Positions 9,963 through 20,479 are shown, counted from the stretch's first letter. The stretch is 64,000 nucleotides of DNA from Bostrychus sinensis (GCA_020698575.1 CM036245.1:3559609-3623608), one strand, 5' to 3'. Numbers and translations: made by a program. Notes: generated by a model from the sequence alone, not told the origin.

Positions 9963-10345
9963 TGTTGTGGCATTTTTCGTATTATGGTCTGTCTATATGT
10001 ACTTGTGTATTTTAATGTATTTTTTATTTCTATGTACGTATGGATTCTTTTTATGGTTTTAAATAATGTAAAGCACCCTGGGCAACACTGGTTGTTGTAA
10101 AGCGCTATATAAATAAAGGTCGATTGATTGATTGATTGATTATTGGATCAGTCTGTGTTGTATCGTCTATGTGTCGGGGTGCTAAAATTATTTGTCGAAT
10201 GTAATCGTGTGGCACTGTCTGTGCTGTGTTGACTATGTGTTCACAGTTCGCTCAGACTACAGGGTGACAATTCTGGGCAAATGATACAGATTTAAAAAAA
10301 AAATGTGGACAGTTTGGATATATTGTGAAGGAAGGGCAGGGTGGG

Positions 10346-11453
10346 TCAGTGGCAACTGCAAAGGGGGTCAGACACAAATGAATCAGGATTCTCTAACACA
10401 CTTTTCTGCTTGCATGGCAGACTCTCCTGAGAAGTATTTGTGGTACTAGACACGTCACCATAACCAGCATTAACAGGAAAAGATGCAATACCTTCCAGAC
10501 ACTGGTCTTCGGGTGATGGGTAATGATTGAGGTTAAGAATCTCTTCAATCTTGCGGGCAGCTAGGACTATTTCATCATCATCCAACTCTGCAAATGCGCT
10601 GTCCATACCCTTGTGGCCTTGCCTTGGTAGTTGTCCTGGGGTAGACCTATAAATACATAGTTCATAGTTTTAGAATTAACCCCGTAGCACCCTCTGTTGC
10701 AAATAAGCAGCATATAATTCACTGTTTCACACACCTGAACACGTCTCGAGCATCACTATTCTGACTCTTCTTTCTTTTCTCGGGTCGGCTTCACCAAATA
10801 CACAAATACTCTAGGTTAGATTTAAAAACAAAAGAAATAACAAAATTTAAAAAAAAACATTAAAAGATACAAGTCTTACCTTTTAAAGCACTGTTTTTAC
10901 ATTTGTTTGATGATCCCACCCGACATTGTAGATTTTTTTCTTTGGCACAGTAAGCTGTAGAATAAAATAATACATTTCAAGTGTTTCATTAAACAATAAC
11001 TAGATGTTAAATAAATTTAGAATAAAAACACACACTTTCTAGCTTGGTGGTCACAGGTTTGGGGTGAACAGATACGAGCGTGAGGCGGTTCTTATCTATA
11101 AAGATGGTATTCATTAGAAGTCGGAAAAAAAGAGCAGAAAAAGAAACTAAATTTTAAAAATAAATAACTTACCATTTGAAAGATCAGCTAAGAGACGTTT
11201 CTGTGGGTGTCCTTCTTTAGCACAAATGTCTAAAGTAAAAGAGAGGATATAAGTCACATAATGCATCAGATAGGAATGAATAGAAATTAATATAAAAGAT
11301 TTCAAACCTGTGTCGGGGGTCAGGTGCAAATCAGGATGATCTACCACAATGTATTTAAACTAGATTTAAAAAAACATACGTGCTTAAACACAGATATTAG
11401 CTTTAACACGTGCATAGATACAAAATAATAAACCTACCATTTGAATAGGCCAT
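10346..11453 (-). CDS. Spliced multi-exon gene of the TIR element, function unknown
   Basis: On the minus strand an ATG at 11453 begins a chain of tiny exons with good splice borders: 11438-11453, 11308-11340, 11173-11229, 11036-11095 and 10880-10954. Each junction keeps the frame and is phase 1. Donors are gtaggt, gtttga, gtaagt, gtgtgt and gtaaga. Translated exons include DICAKEGHPQKRLLADLSN and TYCAKEKNLQCRVGSS, which resemble each other. A sixth exon (about 10735-10810) is likely but every frame-keeping choice meets a stop. The last (10346-10646) encodes an acidic tail with MDSAFAELDDDEIVLAARK. There is no known domain. Splicing is predicted by eye only. Confidence 0.5.
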
Positions 11454-11553
11454 TTTCTCATGTAGTTAGTTGTGTAAAATTTAAAAAAAGACTTTCTTGA
11501 AGAACTTGCCCGTTGCCCAGGAAAATGCTGTTTTAAAACAAGCGCTAGTGACC

Positions 11554-11563
11554 CTATTTATAC
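11554..11563 (-). promoter_or_regulatory. TATA box for right-end spliced gene
   Basis: On the minus strand the sequence is gtataaatag, about 100 bases before the first ATG (11453). It mirrors the TATA box at the other end of the element. The promoter role is inferred. Confidence 0.55.
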
Positions 11564-12374
11564 CCAACAGCCTGATCTCCAACTGATAACTGGGGGCAGG
11601 CCGTGTGGTCACTGTTAAGCCACCACCCATCTTCTCAATTGTAGCTAAGAATTAATGAAACAGCTGAAAAGCACAATGAACAGTGTCATTTATTTATGCT
11701 AGCTAGATAATGAATTGATAAAAAATAGCTTTCAATAGACACCACACACTATAGGTTATGATCAGAAAAAATGTCCTTTTTCCCTATTAGGGAGACAAAC
11801 TAAAAATACGGCAAGTATAGTTTTTGAACCTCTTTTTTTTTTACAGGGAAAATAAGAGAGAAAATTTAAGAAAATACCTATTTTCTGGCTAAATATAACC
11901 CTAAATATATCCCTAAGGTTTTTTATACACAGTTTTGTATTACCATGGGGGGTAAGCTAGTGTTTTTTCTTGAACTCTTCTTATAACTCCTTAACACTAT
12001 CACGTGTTTCTTCTAAGCTTTTTCTCATGAGATGTAACTCTACACTATGTGCTGAAAAACTTTTATTACATGACCAACATACACCTAATTACAGATATAA
12101 AAACAAAATGTTTCATTTTATCATAGCTAGTGGGTTTGTGACATCCACAATCATTGTTAACTCCTTATAAGGAAATACCTTCCTGTAAAACTCTATATTC
12201 AACAGACATATTTTTTAAGACATTTATCCTGTGTAGTGGGGGGTTGAACATCTGGCATTGTAGCCTACACGATGAAACAATAAAGTTTCACAATGTTTTG
12301 TAATCAACTTCACCATCCACAGGTCACAGCTAGCGCTTAACTCTGGGGGGGTAACACATCAGACTATAGACCAT
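11564..12374. other. AT-rich non-coding end region of the TIR element
   Basis: No convincing reading frame on either strand. The region lies between the right-end promoter and the right terminal repeat and includes A/T runs and 'gtagtggggggttgaac'. It may hold replication or packaging sequences of the element, but nothing recognisable is visible. Confidence 0.4.
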
Positions 12375-12482
12375 TGTATCTGCTACAGAACTGTAAGCAT
12401 ACCCTCCAACAGGATCTTTAGCCTGAGGGACATGTGTCTGTTTGTATCTGATACAATAGACATGTGTCCGTTATATCTGTAA
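12375..12482 (-). repeat. Right terminal inverted repeat with iterons
   Basis: Read on the minus strand, this copies the left-end segment at about 1614-1728, including 'taacggacacatgt', 'ctcaggctaaagatcctgtt' and 'ggagggtatgcttacagtt'. Palindromic sites GTATCTGCTAC (12376) and GTATCTGATAC (12444) correspond to those at the left. A further 'caatggacatgtgtctgttg' at about 12692 may be a detached outer piece. Confidence 0.75.
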
Positions 12483-13140
12483 CGTGCGAACTGCAGGGGC
12501 TCAAATACGTTGTAAACCCAGGACAAAAAACATCAAGGCCAGTACTTCTTTGGAGCACGGGAACACGTCTCCGTTTATTGCTTGGCGCTCAGAGAACAGA
12601 GCGTGGGAAAAACATGTACTGCATCAAAACAGGTTCAAAGTGAATGGCGCGGGCGCACTATTAACCCACCTCAGCCACCAGCTGACAATACAATGGACAT
12701 GTGTCTGTTGTTACTACTTAAAAGAAAAACAAAGCAATGCCAAAGAAACAAAGCAAGGTTTCTTCCAAGGACCTGGAAAGGCCCTGCATTTTGTGAGCAC
12801 AGTACTCTGCTTGGTTGGTATGGCTCTACAACATCATTAATGTAGGATGGGGCCGTACCATTTACGGCCTTGTAAGTCAGGAGAAGGATTTTAACCTAAT
12901 TCTGAATTCAACTGGAAGCCAGTGAAGCGAAGCTAGCACAGGAGTAATATGTTCTCTCCTGTTAGTTCCTGTTAATAATCTTAAAATTAACAGGAAATGG
13001 TTGTTTTCTGATTTTGGATTTTATAAAACAAAAATCAAATGACCACAAGGTACACAGACCATCTGAAAGAATGAATACTGTTTGTTCATGGCCAAGGTCA
13101 TTTTTTCAGATTATGATTTTTTTTTCCTTGAGGCTGACTA
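12483..13140. other. Intergenic repeat debris
   Basis: No gene. The stretch 12845-12960 ('ggccttgtaagtcaggagaa', 'ggaagccagtgaagcgaa') resembles a widespread vertebrate interspersed repeat, but the family is not certain. The part from about 13020 is homologous to sequence upstream of the receptor at 60396. Confidence 0.35.
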
Positions 13141-13330
13141 TTCCATGACGTCGTTGGTTTGTTGGTGGATATTTTTAACTAGGAGGGGCCCAGGACAGTC
13201 TCATAAAGCCCTGTTTGTGTCGGGGCACTCAGAGCCACGCCTCTCCACTGCTGCAGTCCCACTCTCAACTTTTTATCTCTACTCTACACCACTATCTCCA
13301 GCTACAACAGGGCTTAGAAAAATAAGTTAA
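13141..13330 (+). promoter_or_regulatory. Shared OR upstream module, copy 1
   Basis: Starts ttccatgacgtcgttggt (CRE-like TGACGTC next to an inverted CCAAT), then a 'ggaggggccc' GC stretch, then cataaagccctgtttgtg and a leader-like segment ending in 'ctccagctacaacagggctt'. The same order recurs near 32078, 35668, 41790 and 59712, each 500-800 bases before a receptor. Probably promoter plus a non-coding first exon; inferred from conservation. Confidence 0.5.
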
Positions 13331-13794
13331 TGAACTGAATTTTGTACGGGTTTAAATTTTGAAGACAAAATGTTTTATATCCAAAAATCATTAACAACAG
13401 AGTTTATTTATGGAGTTTTTAAAATGTCTTTAAAGTAACAGGATTATTTTCTAAGAATTGCAAAGAAAATTCTAAAACCACTCATGTTTTTTCTGCTTCC
13501 AACTTGCTTTCTGTGGATTAAGTTTGAGCAGTTTTTTCTGCATGAACTCTTCTTGACTAATACTGTTGCAAGAGTGAACTGTTCAAAGGTGAAAACAGTA
13601 ACTTCGTGTTTTTAAGAAGTTTCATTTGTAAAGTGCCTCTATAACAATTTAAGTCATGGTCCATAGAACGAGAATAGAGACTGCTATTTTAGTCCAGAAC
13701 AAAAATGTAGATTTAGTCACTGTCTAAACTGATAATTACTACTGTTTTTAAAAAATTTATATTGATGCTGCGTTTCCGAACCAAAAGGAGGACG

Positions 13795-14748
13795 ATGAGA
13801 AACTCCAGTCAGGTTTCCTATTTCACTCTGGGAGCCTACTTTGACCCTGGGCCTTTGAGATGGCTGTATTTTCTCATCCTAATGTCTGTGTATGCTCTGA
13901 TAGTGCTGTCCAACCTGCTTCTCATCATTGTCATCTGTTTGAACAGAACTCTACATGAACCTATGTACATCTTTCTCTGTAGTTTATTAATCAATGATAT
14001 TTATGGCAGCACTGTGTTCTGTCCGTTTCTCTTAGTTCAGATTCTTAAAGACGTCCACACTGTTTCCTATCACATGTGCCTTCTACAGATATTCTGTCTT
14101 CATACTTATGCAGGTGTAAATTTCACAAACCTTGCTGTCATGTCGTACGACCGATACGTGGCCATCTGCTTCCCTCTGCAGTACAACACTCGCATGAACT
14201 CCAACAAAGTTGCAATTCTCATAACTTTAATTTTGCTGCCTCCGTTTGTGGTTGTTTTAGTCCTGATTCTCCTTACTGCATCTTTACCACTCTGTGGAAA
14301 CCTCATCAACCAAGTTTACTGTGACAACTACAGTGTTGTTACGTTGTCCTGCATTGACACAACTCTGAATAACTTGTATGAACTGGTGGGTGCAACTATC
14401 TTCCTAACAGTCCCTTTTGGAGTCATCTTTTTTACATATATGCAGATTCTCAGAGTGTGTTTTAAAGGATCCAAACAAATGCGGCAGAAGGCTATGAGCA
14501 CCTGTACGCCTCACCTCTGTTCATTTGTAAACTTCTCTTTTGGAGCTTCATTTCACTTTGTTCACACCAGAGTAGATTTAAGCCATTGGCCCCAAATATT
14601 GACAATAATTTTATGGTTATATCAGCTAATCTGTGAGCCACTGTTTCACCCACTCATATACGTCTTGAACCTGTCCAAAATCAGAAAAGCGTGTAAAGTT
14701 TTATATTTGAACGATAAAAATAAAACACCCACATTAGAGATGGAGTAA
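13795..14748 (+). CDS. Olfactory receptor (intact), OR copy 1
   Basis: Intronless receptor of 317 residues. The start is the ATG before MRNSSQVSYF, because all paralogs align there and it carries the N-glycosylation site (NSS). Seven hydrophobic segments are visible. OR hallmarks: LHEPMYIFLCSL after TM1, MSYDRYVAICFPLQY at the end of TM3, a Cys-rich second extracellular loop, KAMSTCTPHLCS at TM6 and PLFHPLIY in TM7. It would couple odorant binding to Golf in olfactory cilia. TM7 has His where NPxxY normally has Asn. The Greek-letter subfamily is not assigned. Closest paralog in the window by eye is the receptor at 60396; both share upstream and downstream flanks. Confidence 0.93.
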   Translation: MRNSSQVSYFTLGAYFDPGPLRWLYFLILMSVYALIVLSNLLLIIVICLNRTLHEPMYIFLCSLLINDIYGSTVFCPFLLVQILKDVHTVSYHMCLLQIFCLHTYAGVNFTNLAVMSYDRYVAICFPLQYNTRMNSNKVAILITLILLPPFVVVLVLILLTASLPLCGNLINQVYCDNYSVVTLSCIDTTLNNLYELVGATIFLTVPFGVIFFTYMQILRVCFKGSKQMRQKAMSTCTPHLCSFVNFSFGASFHFVHTRVDLSHWPQILTIILWLYQLICEPLFHPLIYVLNLSKIRKACKVLYLNDKNKTPTLEME

Positions 14749-14899
14749 AATAAAAACTGTGTCCTGGTGTTTTTGTCAAAGAAATAACAGGTTGAAAAAA
14801 TATTGAAGAAATAAAAGTTAAACACTCTCAGACTGCAGAGCATTACTACCTTGGGAAACCTCAGAGAAAACACACAAACAGACAAAGACAGAGACATGA

Positions 14900-15060
14900 G
14901 GCTGGTTCTGGTTCTGGTGGGCACCACTGTGGCAAAGTGGTCAGCACTTTGGCCTCACAGCAAAAAGGTCCTGGGTTCAATTCTTGGACTGCGTGTGGCC
15001 TTTCTGTGTGGAGTTTGCGTGTTCTCCCTGTGTCTGGGTGGATTTTCTCCATCAACTTAC
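14900..15060 (+). repeat. tRNA-derived SINE-like repeat
   Basis: Contains an A-box-like 'tggcaaagtggtcagca' and a B-box-like 'ggtcctgggttcaattctt', followed by 'tttctgtgtggagtttgcgt', a common fish repeat. Further copies are at 19115-19190 and 58995-59215, with a minus-strand piece near 56465-56540. Confidence 0.6.
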
Positions 15061-15290
15061 ACTGAACAAAAATTAAATGCAACAATTTTGTTTTTGCTCC
15101 CATTTTTCATCAGCTGAATTCAAAGATCTAAGACTTTTTCTATGAACACAAAAGGCCTATTTCTCTCAAATATTGTTCACAAATCTGTCAAAATCTGTGT
15201 TAGTGAGCACTTCTCCTTTGCCAAGATAATTCAGCCACCTCACAGGTGTGGTATATCAAGATGCTGATCAGATAGCATAAATATTGCACA
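15053..15290. mobile_element. Tc1-like transposon terminal fragment
   Basis: 'ttacactgaacaaaaatt' followed by 'atgcaacaattttgttttt' and 'ttgcacaggtgtgccatagg' is the left end of a common fish Tc1-group element. Transposase is missing because an L2 copy follows at about 15300. Confidence 0.65.
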
Positions 15291-15299
15291 GGTGTGCCA

Positions 15300-17310
15300 T
15301 AGGCTTGACAGTGTCACACACTCACTAAAAACAAGTATTAGAGACAAATTAAATGAAATTCTTCCTTCGTTACCATCTGTAACGTTAGACTGCTTCACCG
15401 CTGTAGACCAAGCTGAGATAACATCAGTCATTATGTCCTCCAAAACCTCAACTTGTCTTTTAGACCCAATTCCTACCAAACATTTTAAAGAAACTCTTCC
15501 CCTAATTAATGAATCTATACTGAATATAATAAACACCTCCCTAGAAACAGGTTATGTAGCACAGTCTTTTAGATATGCAGTTATTAAATCGCTTCTGAAA
15601 AAAAAGTCTAGATCCTGACATTTTAGCCAACTATAGACCAATATCAAATCCCCCTCCTCCTCCCTTTAATTAAAAAAAATCCTCGAAAGAGTTGTAGTTA
15701 AACAGTTATGTCACCACCTACAGGACAATAGCTTATTTGAAGATTTTCAGTCAGGGTTTAGACCCCACCATAGCACAGAAACTGCATTAGTCAGAGTCAC
15801 AAATGACTTGTTATTAAGTTCAGACAATGGCCTGGTCTCAGTCCTGGTTCTGTTAGATCTCAGTGCAGCCTTTGACACCATTGACCACAGCATCTTACTC
15901 CAGAGATTAGACTGTGACACAGGGGTCAGAGGAGCGCCCCCTGCTGGTTTAAATCCTACTTATCTGATAGGTACCAGTTTGTCAGTGTAAATGAACATTC
16001 CTCACAGTGCAGTAAAGTTAGCTATGGAGTGCCACAAGGCTCAGTACTTGGACCCATTCTGTTCATGCTTTACATGCTGCCTTTAGGAAACATAATCAGA
16101 AAACATGGCATTAATTTTCACTGCAGACGATACACAGTTGTATTTATCAATTAAACCTGATCAGAATGACCACATTGAGAAACTTAGCGCCTGTGTGAGA
16201 GACATAAAGACCTGGATGACAATTAATTATCTCCTCCTAAACCCAGAAAATCAGAGGTCATTATACTAGGCCCCAAAAAGCTGAGAGATGCTCTGTCAGA
16301 CCAGAGTCTCCCTGGACTTGTCATTTAAGGCTCATATAAACCAAGCCTGTAAAACAGCATTCTTTCACTTACGTAACATCGCCAAAATCAGAAATATTTT
16401 ATTTAAAAGTGATGCTGAAAAACTTGTCCATGAGTTTGTTACATCTAGGTTGGATTACTGTAACTCTCTGCTGGCAGCGTGCCCTAAAAACTCTTTAAAA
16501 AGTTTTCAGCTTGTTCAAAACGCAGCAGCAAGATTATTAACAGGAGCTAACAGAAGAGAACATATTACTCCTGTGCTAGCTTCACTTCACTGGCTTCCAG
16601 TTGAATTCAGAATTAGGTTTAAAATCCTTCTCCTGACTTACAAGGCTGTAAATGGTACGGCGCCATCCTACATTAATGATGTTATAGTGCCATACCAAAC
16701 AAGCAGAGTACTGCACTCACAAAATGCAGGGCTATTAGTGGTTCCCAGGGTTTATAAAAGTACAGTTGGAGGTAGAGCCTTTAGTTACCAAGCTCCTGTT
16801 TTATGGAATCAGCTTCCAGCTCATGTTAGAGAGGCAGTGACGATTAGATTAGTGCCCAGTGACGATTAGATCTTAGCTGACCCCATCTGTGCTCCTGTCC
16901 CGACCTGTGGGCCCTCAACCTCACCCCCACTCCCCTGTCTGGATAAATCCTTACAGACCTGAACTATGATCCTATAGATGAGCTAATGGACTAACTCCTG
17001 ACACATGTTGCCTGTCCTGTGCCTGGGAGAGGATCTCTCCTTCAATATGAGCTCCATAAGGTTTCTTCTTATTTTCCCTACAGCTGGGTTTTTTTAGGAG
17101 TTTTTCCCTTAAGAGAAGGAGGGTCTAAGGGCAGGAGTGTCCTGGGTCTGTTTAGTTTAGTGTAGTTATTGTTTGTGTTGATTGTGTGTTATATCTGATT
17201 GTGTGTTTATGTTTGATTAACTGTTTGTGACGCCCTTTGAGGTGACTTTTGTCATGATACTGGGCTATATAAATAAAATTGTACTGAAATTGAATAAAAC
17301 AGTTTGATCT
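15300..17310 (+). mobile_element. L2-clade LINE copy B, decayed
   Basis: Reverse-transcriptase pieces are collinear: NPIPTKHFKETLPLINESIL (15292-15618), LLDLSAAFDTIDHSILLQRL (motif A, 15808-15990), YGVPQGSVLGP (about 16020) and the C-terminal part with LFHEFVTSRLDYCNSLL-like and ARLLTGANRREHITPVL segments (16288-16869). The YADD box is lost in a small deletion (about 16125). The 3' end reaches 'gggctatataaataaaattg' near 17280. The family is the same as the fragment at 1-1260, and both carry similar internal deletions near the palm. Not functional. Confidence 0.85.
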
Positions 17311-17419
17311 GATCCAATACTAAAGTTGGTGTTAATACTACTGATATATATCGATCGATCTGCCCATCAGTAGAAGCCAAGACACAGTTTGTCACTTCAT
17401 CTCTATCATTACTTTATTT

Positions 17420-18060
17420 ATAGACTTGAAAAATAAACTTTTACACACATTTCTGATTTTGGACAGATTGAGGCCATACATGAGTGTGTTGAACAGTGGC
17501 TTACATGATATAATGATGAAATTATTGTCAATAATTGAGGCCAATGGCTTACATCAATTCTGGTTTGAATTATGTGAAATTATGCTCCAAAAGAGAAGTT
17601 TACAAGTGAACAGAGGTGAGGCGTACAGGTGCTCAGAGCCTTCTGCTGCGTCTGTTTAGATCCATTAAAACACACTCTGAGAATCTGGATATATGTGAAA
17701 AATATTATACCTAGAGGAATCATAACCATTAGGAATGGTTGTTCACAGTTGTATCAGAACAGGCAAGCTTAATACTGCAGTAGTTATCACAGTAAACTTT
17801 GTCAATTAACTTTCCACAAAGTGTTAGAGATGTTGTGAAAAGAATCATGACTAAAGTGGTCACAAACACAGGCAGCCAAATCAAAGCTATGAGAAATGCA
17901 ACTTTATAAAAGTTCATGCGAGTGTTGTACTGCAGAGGGAAGCAGATGGCCACGTATCGGTCGTACGACATGATGGTAAGTTTTGTGAAGTTTACACCTC
18001 CTAAAAATAAAGACGGAATATTTCACGTCCTCCTTTTGGTTTGGAAACAGCAAAAAACTG
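17420..18060 (-). pseudogene. Olfactory receptor pseudogene, only inverted copy
   Basis: On the minus strand the OR leader 'tgtttccaaaccaaaaggag' (about 18030-18050) joins almost directly to the end of TM3 (MSYDRYVAICFPLQY at about 17927-17971), so the start codon, TM1 and TM2 are deleted. TM4 to the second loop is readable (LTLCGKLIDKVYCDNYC). A stop follows VNNHS, and broken TM6-TM7 sequence continues to about 17420. It is the only receptor on this strand and is clearly dead. Its similarity to the copies at 13795 and 60396 suggests a local duplication followed by inversion. Confidence 0.85.
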
Positions 18061-18404
18061 TAACTGAAACTCCTCGGCATAGATTTAAGCTACTAAACAT
18101 AAAAAAAAAAAATGAATGTAAAAATGAAAAAAAAGCATATTTAGCATGGTAAACTATCAATATCATTTTGGCCAAACTTTGGGATCTGAAGGAAGGCATT
18201 AATTTGTCTGGTCTTGCAATGTTATTACTCACACTTAAAAAAAAAATCTTAGTTGTAAAATTAAACAATGAACTAAACCAGAACTGAACTAAATATCAGA
18301 AAATGGGCAGAAATTTGTCTTAGAGACTAAAATGCACTTTTATTGTATAGAATATCAAATTAGATATATTTTATATTTAACTGAACCGCTACAGGGTTTC
18401 TCGT

Positions 18405-18515
18405 TCAACCAAGGAATGAAAAACCCTTCAGCTGTTCAGTTTGTAAGAAAGATTTTAAATAAAGACAAAGGTAAGGACTCTGTCAGGTGCTCAGTTTGTA
18501 CAAACATGGAATTAA
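18405..18515 (+). pseudogene. C2H2 zinc-finger remnant
   Basis: Translates as NEKPFSCSVCKKDF (18415-18456) before a stop, matching the linker and first cysteines of a Kruppel-type finger. A second partial unit, RCSVCTNM, follows at about 18485. There is no complete finger, so this is debris of a zinc-finger gene or retrocopy. Confidence 0.5.
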
Positions 18516-19114
18516 AATGCAAAGACATCAACAGCCAAAATGAAACCTGAATTTACACTGGGTTTGGTCTGTTCAAACTGACAAGACGTTTGGATGCAGA
18601 AAATACTCATCCTAAATACCCATACCCATCCTAAATTCAAGATGATTTTTTTTAAACCTACACTTTTAAACTAAAGAAATACATGTACACAGGCCAAAAC
18701 AGATGAAAACACATTTAGAAGCTTCTGGTGACAAAGTATTAGCTGAATTTAAACATAGTTAAATGGTCATAAATGTATCAGAGTGACAGTCATTTTAAAC
18801 CTGCAGAAAATGTGGGAATTTCCTTATAGCACTTTTCATTTTAAGACCCTCAAGACTTTTCATAAACCTGTTGTAGCTGATGTTAGTGGAGCATAGAGTG
18901 GAGATAAAAACAGTTGAGTGTGTGACCAGAGCTGCAGCAGTGGAGAGCCCCCTGGTGGTTTATATGGAATAGAAAAATGTGCAAACCAATGTCGTCATGG
19001 AACAGCCTCTGGTCAAACTACACTGCAAGGTTAATGTTGACTATTCTCAAATATTCAATCCCAAAGGGGCGACTACTGGACGGCTAAATTTATTATTGTC
19101 ATTATTTTATATGT

Positions 19115-19190
19115 GGCATGGTGGCAAAGTGGTTAGCTCTGACAACTCACAGACAGAGGTCCTGGGTTTGATTCCCAGACCCGACGAGTA
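19115..19190 (+). repeat. tRNA-derived SINE-like fragment
   Basis: 'gtggcaaagtggttagctct' (A box) and 'ggtcctgggtttgattccca' (B box) with spacing as in a tRNA gene, but no cloverleaf or anticodon arm could be drawn. It sits between two zinc-finger remnants. Confidence 0.55.
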
Positions 19191-19230
19191 CATTTATTTG
19201 TTGTACATAATACTAAATTAGATAAAGGAA

Positions 19231-19330
19231 CCAAGGAATGAGAAACCATTCCGCTGCTCAGTTTGTATCATTTTACACAAATACTGAATATTAGAAACAG
19301 GGGAGAAAACATCCTGCTGCTCAGTTCAAA
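19231..19330 (+). pseudogene. C2H2 zinc-finger remnant
   Basis: PRNEKPFRCSVC at 19231-19266 and TGEKTSCCSVQ at 19297-19326 are finger linkers in succession, about 66 bases apart; the expected repeat is 84 bases. Cysteines and spacing are degraded, so it is not functional. Confidence 0.5.
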
Positions 19331-19494
19331 CAAAAAAATCCAGCACCTGTCTGCTCCAGACTGAATTTGTCTAAATTAATTAATTCATTAGTCTAATTAT
19401 GAGCCAGATCGGACATGTTTTAAATAAGTACTGCTCTGTTTTCATCTAATATCCTGAGTTTTGTGATTGACAGTGTATGTTCTGTCTGCTGCAG

Positions 19495-20060
19495 CATCAT
19501 ATGACCAAGAGCGCTCTTGCATAGCATATCACTAAGCTATGGCCTACTTACATGGTTTAACATGTTTGTAGTCGTGGTTAGAATGAGGGTTAGGACTGTA
19601 GTTTGCACGCATTTCCAATAGATGGCGCTGCTGTAGTGAATAGATATGCATTGGTGTTTACTTTGGATCTATTTTATATTTGTTTATAGTGTTGTAGTTT
19701 GTGTAAGGGTGTATTTTTTTTAAGGCTGTTGAGCAATTTTGGAGACGTGTTAGTTTTCGCGTATATAACTTCCGGTCTTCCGGTTTGCAAGAGAGAGCTC
19801 CGGTAAGACGGACCCAACAAAGGAAATCTCAAGACATAAAATCAAAGTTTATAAAGCTCAATTCACCAGCCTTTTTGATCACAAGCAGGCCAAAGTGGTA
19901 TGTCTTTTGTTTGTAAATTCTTGGTTATATTATGTTTTGTATCATGTCTAATATGTTGTATTGTGTTTTGTTTGTTAGTTCTACAGTGAATTATGTGGGT
20001 GGTCATTAAACACAGTGAAAAGAACTCTTGTCTTCACGTTGTAATAAAGGCTGGCACAAT
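19495..20060 (+). other. LTR-like or promoter-like segment
   Basis: It has a TATA box (gcgtatataact, about 19758), paired 'cttccggt' ETS-like sites, and 'gttgtaataaaggctggcac' (polyadenylation signal) near the end, starting around TGTGATTGACAG. This is the layout of a solo LTR, but I could not find a matching target duplication. It could also be an unrelated promoter. Confidence 0.3.
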
Positions 20061-20479
20061 GTCTTTTCCTTTAGCAGCTGCTGCAAGCCACATGTACTGT
20101 GAAAAAAAGCGCACGGTTTGTGATGCTAATATACAAACAAAGTAGTTGTAACTTAAGTTTTGAACTGAACTGAAGTTAACTTTACGCAAAACAAACAACA
20201 TCGGGGAAGCAACTGCCAATCACAGAACAAAATTTTGTAGACACTTGAGAGGAAAAGGTCCAGGAACAAAAGTCATGCCTTAAACCTCCCGGCCTTTGTT
20301 AACAACCTAAAGAAGAACTGGCAACACGAACAGAATGAACTGAGCTCAGAAAAGCTTTTATCACTTTTGGTGTGAGTCTACCCATGGGACGGAATCCGAA
20401 CACCCACACTGGCGGCTGTAAAGGTCACAGGGTGTTTGCTTGGTAGGGAAACTGGCTCAACTGCCAGGTTGGGACCTTA

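Larger units (their letters stand above)
6640..10140 (+). mobile_element. Near-complete L2-clade LINE
   Basis: The copy starts close to 'tccaagatggcgccg' and ends with a (GATT)n tail at about 10121-10140 directly after 'gcgctatataaataaaggtc', a 3' end typical of CR1/L2-group LINEs. Endonuclease and reverse-transcriptase domains are both present. It lies within the TIR element between its minus-strand genes, so it arrived later. The 3.5 kb length and limited frame damage point to a fairly young copy. Confidence 0.85.
1373..12482. mobile_element. Large element with inverted ends, PolB and ATPase (Maverick/adintovirus-like?)
   Basis: The ends (about 1483-1730 and 12360-12482) carry matching sequence in inverted orientation, and everything between is either a gene of this element or a later insertion (Tc1 at 2498-3668, L2 at 6640-10140). 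Without the insertions about 6.4 kb remain. Contents in order: an orphan ORF on plus (1917), an ATPase fragment, a PolB fragment and an unknown ORF on minus (3653-6348), and a spliced minus gene (10346-11453). A protein-primed-type PolB with a P-loop ATPase is typical of Polintons/Mavericks and adintoviruses. I saw no integrase, protease or capsid gene, so the assignment is inference. Outer limits and target duplication could not be fixed. Confidence 0.6.

Noticed and set aside
12484..12845. Two overlapping frames of 118 and 87 residues
   Set aside because: They overlap in different frames, show no family features and lie in repeat debris.
14915..15000. Possible tRNA gene (A and B boxes)
   Set aside because: No cloverleaf or anticodon stem, and repeated elsewhere with the same 3' body, so a SINE.
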